Positions 1 to 5,399 of a stretch of DNA of 9,112 bases are shown in pieces (positions within the stretch are counted from its first letter, which is position 1; every line of letters begins with the position of its first letter). Under the pieces are notes generated by a model. That model saw nothing but the letters and a program-made list of their open reading frames with translations. It was not told the origin of the DNA and searched no databases. Origin of the DNA: Anaerofilum sp. (GTDB lineage Bacteria > Bacillota > Clostridia > Oscillospirales > Ruminococcaceae); the NCBI GenBank assembly GCA_020024115.1, contig JAHHUF010000070.1, forward strand, positions 1 to 9,112, in the 5' to 3' direction. Made by a program: the position numbers and the translations under genes.

Positions 1-984
1 GTGGAGAAAAGACAGTGCAGATTGGAGATGCTTGAGCAAACCAGACCACTGGTGAATTTTGATTTCTTGTCAAAGCGGTGGGGGCTGGTTGCAGGCCCGG
101 TGATTTTGCTGTGTATCATTGCCGGAGCAAACAATTTGGTTTGGGCAGTACGGTTCGATGGCTTGAATGTTTTGCAGCAGCAGCAAGTGCGGCAAGAACT
201 GTATGAGCAGGGAATTTTTGAAGGGGCATGGATGGATAAAGAAGATTTAGAGCAAGCACACAACAATATGATGCAAAAAGGAGAATATGGCTGGTTGACC
301 TTGAATTTTTATCGAGGAAGATTGGTGGTGGAAAAAAGCGACCGTATTCCGGCGCCCTTCATTGAACAAGAACAGGTGTCTGATATTGTTTCAATTGCAG
401 ACGGAATCATTACTGACATCAATGTTAGAAGTGGAGACATCCTTTGTCTTTTGGGACAGCAAATTGCAAAAGGTCAACTGCTCGTTTCGGGGCAATATGC
501 CGACCGAGATGGCAGAATGTTTTCCACCCAAAGCAAAGGTGAAATTTTTGTTCAGACAAAGGTGGAATATCAAGCAGAACAGCCGTTGGAGCAGACAGTT
601 TTAGTGCCTGAAAAAGCAGTGACAAGCAATCGTTTTTTGTTGGCATTTGGGCGGCGGTTTGCATTGGGAAAGATTCATTCACCTTCAAAAGATGATATTG
701 TGAAAACCGTCAAAAAGCCACTTTTGATTTTAGGTTTTGCATTGCCTGCCACCATCGAACAGCAGCAGATTGTTCATACCAAACAACAAACGGTCACATT
801 TACACAGCAGCAAGCATTGGAGTTGGCAAAACTTTCTTGCAGAAAGCAGTTGGAACAGGATTTTCCACAGGCTGTGATTGAAACAGAATCTATGCAATTT
901 GGGGTTGAAAATGGAACTGTAAAGATAAAAATGGAATTTATTGCCAATGTACAGGCAGGAAAAGAGGTACTAGGAACAGAATAA
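1..984 (+). CDS. yqfD: Sporulation protein YqfD, 3' part (5' end outside window)
   Basis: The visible 327 residues match the YqfD sporulation family: a membrane segment at about residues 29-50 ending in VWAVRFDG, then a small repeat-like region with GWLTLNF (about 97-103), a VVEKS...P stretch, and the hallmark segment ADGIITDINVRSGD followed by GQLLVSG. The family is a membrane protein of roughly 400 residues needed for Bacillus sporulation. Here the membrane segment begins near residue 29, whereas it lies near 85-90 in full-length proteins, so about 60 N-terminal residues are missing. The frame is open to base 1, so the GTG at 1 is probably an internal valine, not the start. In relatives yqfC lies upstream and phoH downstream; the 316-base gap to phoH here is wider than usual. 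The protein is rich in glutamine, mostly CAG/CAA runs. Stop is TAA at 982-984. The family call is from motif recall; the role is transferred from Bacillus. Confidence 0.87.
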   Translation: MEKRQCRLEMLEQTRPLVNFDFLSKRWGLVAGPVILLCIIAGANNLVWAVRFDGLNVLQQQQVRQELYEQGIFEGAWMDKEDLEQAHNNMMQKGEYGWLTLNFYRGRLVVEKSDRIPAPFIEQEQVSDIVSIADGIITDINVRSGDILCLLGQQIAKGQLLVSGQYADRDGRMFSTQSKGEIFVQTKVEYQAEQPLEQTVLVPEKAVTSNRFLLAFGRRFALGKIHSPSKDDIVKTVKKPLLILGFALPATIEQQQIVHTKQQTVTFTQQQALELAKLSCRKQLEQDFPQAVIETESMQFGVENGTVKIKMEFIANVQAGKEVLGTE

Positions 985-1039
985 ACAAATAAAATTGAAA
1001 AAAATTATGGAAAATATCTATACCGAATTGGGTAAAATG

Positions 1040-1048
1040 TGGTATAAT
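1040..1048 (+). promoter_or_regulatory. Extended -10 promoter candidate upstream of the phoH leader
   Basis: TGG-TATAAT at 1040-1048 is a perfect sigma-A -10 hexamer preceded by the TGn extension. No good -35 lies at 16-18 bases upstream (ATACCG at 1020-1025), which is common for extended -10 promoters. A second TATAAT at 1073-1078 lacks both a TGn extension and a -35. Transcription from 1040-1048 would enter the hairpin at 1092-1114 about 40 bases later. Confidence 0.45.
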
Positions 1049-1091
1049 AGCGTCAGAATATTCCGAAACTTGTATAATGCCGCTTTGGTAG

Positions 1092-1125
1092 GCAGCAGCC
1101 AATGACGCTGCTGCTATGCTTTTCT
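1092..1125 (+). terminator. GC-rich hairpin followed by T-rich tract (terminator or attenuator)
   Basis: GCAGCAGC (1092-1099) and GCTGCTGC (1107-1114) pair perfectly around a 7-base loop. Downstream comes CTTTTCTTT (about 1119-1127), a T-rich but interrupted tract starting about five bases after the stem. It could end yqfD transcription, or attenuate the transcript from the -10 motif at 1043. The offset and interrupted T tract make it weaker than a canonical terminator. Confidence 0.4.
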
Positions 1126-1196
1126 TTACAAACAAAATAAAACAGTAATCAATTAAAATATCATTACAATTCACAACGAACACTACAAAATAATGG

Positions 1197-1225
1197 TTGT
1201 GGGATTATTTGCTGCGTTTTATAAA
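1197..1225 (+). promoter_or_regulatory. Sigma-A-like promoter for phoH
   Basis: TTGTGG (1197-1202) and TATAAA (1220-1225) are separated by 17 bases, the ideal spacing. Transcription would start near 1232, giving a leader of about 70 bases before the phoH ATG. It suggests phoH can be transcribed independently of yqfD. The prediction rests on hexamers only, in A/T-rich DNA. Confidence 0.45.
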
Positions 1226-1300
1226 AATCGGATACAGCATCTTGTGAAAGAAATTATATGGCATTACAAAAGGAATAACAAATAAACAATAGGAGGTTAT

Positions 1301-2278
1301 ATGACAGAACAGAGCATTGAATTGGACAGCATTGATACAGCATTGCTGGTGTTTGGCAGTTGTGACCAAAATATTCGGATGCTGGAACAGGAGTTTGAAG
1401 TGACTGCTGTTTGTCGTGGTGCTGAAATTAAACTTTCAGGGGAACAGGAAAATGTAGAATGTGCAGCCAAAGCTGTGGACGCAATGCTGACTTTGATTGC
1501 AAACAAAACCCCACTGGAAGAACAAACAGTCCGCTATTGCATTTCTCTTGCACATTCAGGCGATGATGAGAAAGTGTCTGAGTTGACAGGGGATTTTGTT
1601 GCAATCACCGCAAAAGGTCGCCCTGTTCGCCCAAAAACATTGGGTCAAAAAGAGTATTTGAAACAAATTACAAAAAATTCAATTACATTTGGTGTTGGCC
1701 CTGCCGGAACAGGAAAAACCTATTTGGCAGTTGCAATGGCAGTGAAATCATTCAAAGCTCATGAGGTGAGCCGCATTATTCTCACACGCCCTGCGGTGGA
1801 GGCAGGCGAAAAACTGGGATTTTTGCCGGGAGATTTGCAAAACAAAGTTGACCCATATCTGAGACCCTTGTATGATGCTTTATTTGATATGCTTGGGGCA
1901 GAAACCTTTCAGCGTTTGCAGGAAAAGCAAACCATCGAGGTTGCACCTTTGGCATATATGCGAGGCAGAACCTTGGACGATGCCTTCATTATTTTGGACG
2001 AGGCACAAAATACAAGCCCCGAACAAATGAAAATGTTCCTCACTCGTATGGGAATCGGAAGCAAGGTTGTTGTAACAGGAGATGTCACCCAAATTGACCT
2101 GCCAGAAAAAGCAAGGTCTGGTTTGGTGGACGCTTTGAAAGTTTTGAAAAATGTAGAAGGAATCAGCCAGGTGTTTTTTAGCGAAAAAGATGTTGTTCGG
2201 CATCGTCTGGTACAGCAGATTATCAAGGCTTATGACCGTGCGGCTGCTTCCAAAGGGGAAAAAAGAGCAGGTATATAA
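1301..2278 (+). CDS. phoH: PhoH-like P-loop ATPase
   Basis: A 325-residue cytoplasmic ATPase of the PhoH family, which in Firmicutes sits next to ybeY and era and is thought to act in RNA metabolism; its exact substrate is not known. An N-terminal domain (about 1-110) resembles the small KH-like region of PhoH-like proteins. The ATPase core carries Walker A GPAGTGKT (133-140), the motif LTRPAVEAGEKLGFLPGD around 160-177, Walker B AFIILDEAQN (228-237), and the sensor-like VVTGDVTQIDLP near 255-266. Length is typical (about 320). The ATG is fixed by AGGAGG at 1291-1296, four bases upstream. The gene is preceded by its own promoter candidates and followed by a 243-base gap before ybeY instead of the usual tight junction. 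Confidence 0.95.
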   Translation: MTEQSIELDSIDTALLVFGSCDQNIRMLEQEFEVTAVCRGAEIKLSGEQENVECAAKAVDAMLTLIANKTPLEEQTVRYCISLAHSGDDEKVSELTGDFVAITAKGRPVRPKTLGQKEYLKQITKNSITFGVGPAGTGKTYLAVAMAVKSFKAHEVSRIILTRPAVEAGEKLGFLPGDLQNKVDPYLRPLYDALFDMLGAETFQRLQEKQTIEVAPLAYMRGRTLDDAFIILDEAQNTSPEQMKMFLTRMGIGSKVVVTGDVTQIDLPEKARSGLVDALKVLKNVEGISQVFFSEKDVVRHRLVQQIIKAYDRAAASKGEKRAGI

Positions 2279-2521
2279 TGCAAAACGATATACCATGAAA
2301 AAGGCAAAGCATAATCTTTCAATGAGTTTTGGAGAGCAACTCATTCAAAAAACAAAATAAATGTTACAGGAAAATGAGAGAAATTTGTGACAAACATTTT
2401 GAACAGGTTGAGAGAATACAGAGAAGAAATTGAAATAATAATTTAATATGCCACAAAAATGCAGTAGTAGCCCCAAAAAGACCTCTCTTGGGCAGTCTGC
2501 AAGAAAGGTAGTGTAAAAGAA
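2279..2521. other. Non-coding spacer between phoH and ybeY; usual site of pgpH
   Basis: In many Firmicutes a gene of roughly 700 codons for the 7TM-HD protein PgpH (YqfF) lies here. Only 243 A/T-rich bases remain, with stops in all frames. I saw two 20-odd-codon frames (ATG at 2295 ending 2360; ATG at 2448 ending 2516), neither with a ribosome binding site nor with recognisable PgpH sequence. A weak 5-bp stem pairs CCCAA (2472-2476) with TTGGG (2488-2492). No convincing promoter or terminator was found. AAAGG at 2504-2508 is the only candidate ribosome binding site for ybeY, about 13 bases from its ATG. Confidence 0.55.
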
Positions 2522-3022
2522 ATGTCGAATAAAGTATATATTTCCAATCAGCAAAATACGGTGAACGTGCCCTCCGGATTGCGTATTTTAATTCGCCGCA
2601 GCTGCAATGCGGTGCTTGGATTTGAAAAATTTGAAAAACCTGCCGAAATCAGTGTCACTTTTGTGGACAATGCCACCATTGCAGCACTGAATGAGCAGTA
2701 TCGAAATAAACCTCTGCCCACAGATGTGTTGAGTTTTCCTTTGGGCGAGAATGGTGTCTATGACATCAATGAAGACACAGGCTGCGCAATGTTGGGCGAC
2801 ATTGTCATTTCAATGGAAAAGGCAATGGAACAGGCAGAGTTGTATGGCCACCCACTGCAAAGAGAAATTGCATTCTTGACCGTTCATTCCATGCTGCACC
2901 TTTTGGGTTATGACCATGAGGCAGGTGGAATGGAAGCAGTGAAGATGAGAGAAAAAGAAGAAGCTGTTTTGATTCAGTTGGGCTTGCCCCGCACAGTATC
3001 TTATACAGCAGACCAGGTGTGA
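2522..3022 (+). CDS. ybeY: Endoribonuclease YbeY, 16S rRNA maturation
   Basis: A 166-residue metal-dependent RNase of the UPF0054 family that takes part in processing the 16S rRNA 3' end and in 70S ribosome quality control. The zinc site is complete: H122-S-M-L-H126-L-L-G-Y-D-H132 (the HxxxHxxxxxH signature). The upstream family blocks are also present: ISVTFVDNATIAALNEQYR and TDVLSFPLG (about 67-75), and MLGDIVIS before the helix leading to the histidines. Length is typical. Its neighbour Era binds the 16S 3' end, so the pair fits one pathway. The ribosome binding site is weak (AAAGG at 2504-2508), so expression may be modest; the ATG at 2522 gives the expected N-terminal length. Confidence 0.96.
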   Translation: MSNKVYISNQQNTVNVPSGLRILIRRSCNAVLGFEKFEKPAEISVTFVDNATIAALNEQYRNKPLPTDVLSFPLGENGVYDINEDTGCAMLGDIVISMEKAMEQAELYGHPLQREIAFLTVHSMLHLLGYDHEAGGMEAVKMREKEEAVLIQLGLPRTVSYTADQV

Positions 3023-3026
3023 TTTT

Positions 3027-3533
3027 ATGCAGCATCCTCCTTTTTTTAGCAGTTTTCGGTATGCAGCGAACGGAATCATCACAGCTTTGGAACAAGAGCG
3101 AAACTTGCGGTTTCATCTTTGTACAGGGTTTTATGTGATTTTGTTTTCGCTGTTTTATGAATTTACAAAAGCAGAATATTGTGTGCTGGTTTTGGCGATT
3201 TGCGGAGTAATGGCAATGGAGCTGGTTAACTCTGCTTTGGAACGCACCGTTTCAAACCCTGAGCCTGCCCGCTGGCTGACAGCAGGTGTGGTGAAAGATA
3301 TGGCAGCAGGGGCAGTGCTGGTGTTTAGCATGGGTGCAGCAGTGTGCGGTGTCATATTATTTTGGCAGCCGGCAACTTTGATAAAAATAGGAGAATGGTT
3401 TTTCAGTCGTCCGCTGATGCTGCTTTTGCTGGTGGCATCCTGTGTGGTTTCGTGGATGTTTATTTTTCATCCGAAATGGCTGTTTGGAAGGATAAAAGAA
3501 AAAATACAGAATAAGAAAGGCGGAAGTTTTTGA
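3027..3533 (+). CDS. dgkA: Diacylglycerol kinase / undecaprenol kinase family membrane protein with extra C-terminal helix
   Basis: An integral membrane lipid kinase of the prokaryotic DgkA family; Gram-positive members mostly phosphorylate undecaprenol, feeding the lipid carrier pool for cell wall synthesis. Seen: an N-terminal amphipathic part FRYAANGI...EQERNLRFH (E22/E24, N26), the active-site helix MELVNSALE (E65, N68, E72), and VVKDMAAGAVL (K90-D91) matching the family AKDxAAGAVL. Hydrophobic segments lie near 31-48, 51-66 and 93-114. A fourth segment (about 129-147) followed by a Lys-rich tail extends beyond the usual 120-140 residues. The stretch after E72 reads RTVSNPEP, lacking the usual VD...HPLAK pattern. 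It starts four bases after the ybeY stop, with AGGTG at 3015-3019 inside ybeY as ribosome binding site, and its TGA overlaps the era start. Kinase family assignment is firm; the lipid substrate is inferred. Confidence 0.88.
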   Translation: MQHPPFFSSFRYAANGIITALEQERNLRFHLCTGFYVILFSLFYEFTKAEYCVLVLAICGVMAMELVNSALERTVSNPEPARWLTAGVVKDMAAGAVLVFSMGAAVCGVILFWQPATLIKIGEWFFSRPLMLLLLVASCVVSWMFIFHPKWLFGRIKEKIQNKKGGSF

Positions 3534-4420
3534 CCAGTTCAATTTTTGTGGCTCTTGTTGGCCGCCCCAATGTGGGAAAATCCAGTTTGACCAATCGTTT
3601 GGTGGGGGAAAAAGTTGCAATTGTAACTTCTAAGCCCCAAACCACCCGCACCCGCATTACCGGCATTGTGACCCGTGAAGAAATTCAATATGTTTTGCTG
3701 GATACACCGGGAATCCATCGTGCCAGAACTAAGCTGGGGCAGCGAATGGGCAAAGCCGCAACCGATTCGGTGGCAGAGGTTGACGCAGCTTTGATGTTGT
3801 TTGAGCCTTATGGTGAGTTGAATGAGTCTGAACAACAGATGATTGCAGACCTGAAAGCAAAAAAAGTGCCTGCAATTGCTGTCATCAACAAAACCGATAC
3901 CCTGAAAAAAGAATCCGATTTGGAAATACGCAAACAGCAGCTTGTAGAGTTTGGCATTTTCAAAACCATTACAGCGGTGTCTGTGAAAGAGGACAAGCAC
4001 TGTGAAGAACTGTTTGAATTGCTCAAACCCTATGTAGTGGAAGGGCCGCACTATTTCCCCGAAGATGCCTATACGGATATGCCCGAAAAAGCATTGGTGG
4101 CAGAAGTTTTGCGGGAAAAAATGTTGCTTCATCTGCGTGACGAAATTCCTCACGGGGTGGCGGTTACGGTTGAGCGTTTTAAAGAGCGAGAGGATAAAAA
4201 CCTCATTGATATTGATGTAAATATCTATTGCGAACGCAAAAGTCACAAAGGTATGATTATCGGCAAAGGCGGGCAAATGCTGAAAGTGATTGCAAGCGAA
4301 GCAAGAATGGAATGTGAGGAGTTTTTGGGCGCAAAAGTCAACCTGCAATGCTGGGTAAAAATCAAAGACGATTGGCGTGACAACGACTTTTTGCTGAACA
4401 ATTTCGGTTTTCAAAAATAG
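3530..4420 (+). CDS. era: GTPase Era, 30S subunit assembly
   Basis: A 296-residue GTPase that binds the 16S rRNA 3' end and helps mature the small ribosomal subunit. The GTPase domain shows G1 GRPNVGKS (11-18), the switch I region KPQTTRTRI (35-43), G3 DTPG (58-61) and G4 NKTD (120-123). The C-terminal KH domain carries KGMIIGKGG with GKGG at 245-248, and the end CWVKIKDDWRDN is typical. The G5 region reads AVSVKEDKH, with SV where SA is usual. Length matches the family. The start is a TTG at 3530-3532 that overlaps the dgkA stop as TTGA; AAAGGCGG at 3516-3523 is the ribosome binding site, and starting there restores the standard N-terminus two to four residues before the first strand. This implies translational coupling to dgkA. 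Confidence 0.97.
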   Translation: MTSSIFVALVGRPNVGKSSLTNRLVGEKVAIVTSKPQTTRTRITGIVTREEIQYVLLDTPGIHRARTKLGQRMGKAATDSVAEVDAALMLFEPYGELNESEQQMIADLKAKKVPAIAVINKTDTLKKESDLEIRKQQLVEFGIFKTITAVSVKEDKHCEELFELLKPYVVEGPHYFPEDAYTDMPEKALVAEVLREKMLLHLRDEIPHGVAVTVERFKEREDKNLIDIDVNIYCERKSHKGMIIGKGGQMLKVIASEARMECEEFLGAKVNLQCWVKIKDDWRDNDFLLNNFGFQK

Positions 4421-4479
4421 GATAAATTTGGATTGTGAAAACTCGACAGATTTGGGCGGTATTTTTAAAAAATAGGCGA

Positions 4480-4485
4480 TATAAT
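4480..4485 (+). promoter_or_regulatory. -10-like TATAAT upstream of yqzL-recO-mutS2
   Basis: TATAAT at 4480-4485 lies in the 119-base spacer between era and yqzL. The best -35-like hexamer, TTGGGC at 4452-4457, is 22 bases away, which is too far for a good sigma-A promoter, and no TGn extension is present. If used, transcription starts near 4492 and leaves a leader of about 48 bases. It may give yqzL-recO-mutS2 some independence from era. Confidence 0.35.
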
Positions 4486-4539
4486 GGACATACTAAGTAA
4501 GGGCAGAACAAAAAAATCTGCAAAACAGGAGGATGTGCC

Positions 4540-4692
4540 ATGACGCCCGAACAAACTGATTTTTGGAAAGAATTTCAACACACAGGCAGCGTGGCGGATT
4601 ACCTGCGTTTCAAACAGGCAGCCGCACAAGAGGAAACGGAAAATGCAGAGCACAACATCGGGACTGGTGCTTCGGGAAGTAAAATTTCGTGA
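4540..4692 (+). CDS. yqzL: YqzL-family small protein
   Basis: A 50-residue open frame with a perfect AGGAGG (4527-4532) seven bases before its ATG. The N-terminal half reads DFWKEFQHTGSVADYLRFK (residues 7-25), which matches the pattern FxWxxFxxTGxxxxYLxFK of the YqzL family. In Bacillus yqzL also lies between era and recO. Function is unknown. The C-terminal half is Glu/Ala-rich and looks unconserved; its last 50 bases overlap the 5' end of recO in another frame, so translation of the two is probably coupled. The small size makes it easy to miss. The identification rests on both the motif and the position. Confidence 0.82.
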   Translation: MTPEQTDFWKEFQHTGSVADYLRFKQAAAQEETENAEHNIGTGASGSKIS

Positions 4693-5386
4693 ATCTGACA
4701 GGATGCTCACCATTCTTACCCCACAGGGGGTAATCAGTGCCTCAGCAAAAGGCAGCCTGCGGCTAAAGAGCAAGCTCTTTAGTGCCTGCGGGCTGTTTTG
4801 CTATTCAGATTTCACCTTGTACGAGGGCAGAAACGGTGTGTATCAGGTGAACGAAGCACAGATTAAAAAAATATTTTTTGATATTCGCAACAGTGTTGAG
4901 GGACTTGCAGTGGCAATGTATCTGGCAGAGTTGGTGGCAACCTTGCAGCCAACAGGAGCAGAGGCAGAGGGAATTCTGCGGCTTTTGCTGAACACATTGT
5001 ATTTGATTGCACAGGGTGGAAAAGACCTGTATCAAATTTGTGCAGTGGCAGAGTTGCGGGCATTGTCTTTGGCAGGGTATATGCCCAATATTGTTATGTG
5101 CAACGGCTGCGGCAAATACGAGGGTGGAGCCTTTTATCTGGATTTGCAAAGTGGCGAGCTGCTTTGTGCAGACTGTGCGGCAAAGCAGGGCAAACAGCCT
5201 AATCTTGACCCAGGGGCATTGGCGGCAATGCGTCACATTTTGTTGGCAGATGATAAAAAGATTTTCTCCTTTTCCATTGCCGAGCCAAGCATGAAGCGGC
5301 TGTACCACATCAGTCGAATGCAGATGCTTGCGGTGATGGAAAAGCCTCCCAAAACACTGGATTTTTTAAACACGGTTTTACCATAG
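4643..5386 (+). CDS. recO: DNA repair protein RecO
   Basis: A 247-residue mediator of the RecFOR pathway, which helps load RecA onto SSB-coated single-stranded DNA and anneals complementary strands. Seen: an N-terminal OB-fold with GLVLREVKFRESDRMLTIL and GVISASAKGSLR (about 7-40), a helical middle part with YLAELV (93-98), and a four-cysteine zinc motif C153-x2-C156...C175-x2-C178. Length is typical (about 240-260). The ATG at 4643 lies inside yqzL, with AGAGG at 4629-4633 nine bases upstream; it gives the usual distance to the first OB strand. Bacillus RecO also has the cysteine cluster. The gene is followed after 13 bases by mutS2, consistent with one transcript. Confidence 0.95.
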   Translation: MQSTTSGLVLREVKFRESDRMLTILTPQGVISASAKGSLRLKSKLFSACGLFCYSDFTLYEGRNGVYQVNEAQIKKIFFDIRNSVEGLAVAMYLAELVATLQPTGAEAEGILRLLLNTLYLIAQGGKDLYQICAVAELRALSLAGYMPNIVMCNGCGKYEGGAFYLDLQSGELLCADCAAKQGKQPNLDPGALAAMRHILLADDKKIFSFSIAEPSMKRLYHISRMQMLAVMEKPPKTLDFLNTVLP

Positions 5387-5399
5387 AGGAGATAGGGAT

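Noticed and set aside
938..1183. 81-codon minus-strand frame across the yqfD-phoH spacer
   Set aside because: No ribosome binding site or recognisable motif; it overlaps the end of yqfD and the promoter and hairpin region.
1880..2344. 154-codon minus-strand frame opposite the phoH 3' end
   Set aside because: Antisense shadow of a well-supported ATPase gene; no start signal or family motif.
3539..4414. Long 291-codon open frame on the minus strand opposite era
   Set aside because: It covers only era in antisense, is rich in Phe, His, Gln and Cys in the manner of shadow frames, has no family motif, and era itself is certain.
4484..4543. 19-codon frame ending in an ATGA overlap with yqzL
   Set aside because: Its ATG lies within the TATAAT -10 motif and only a poor AGG precedes it; more likely untranslated leader or promoter DNA.
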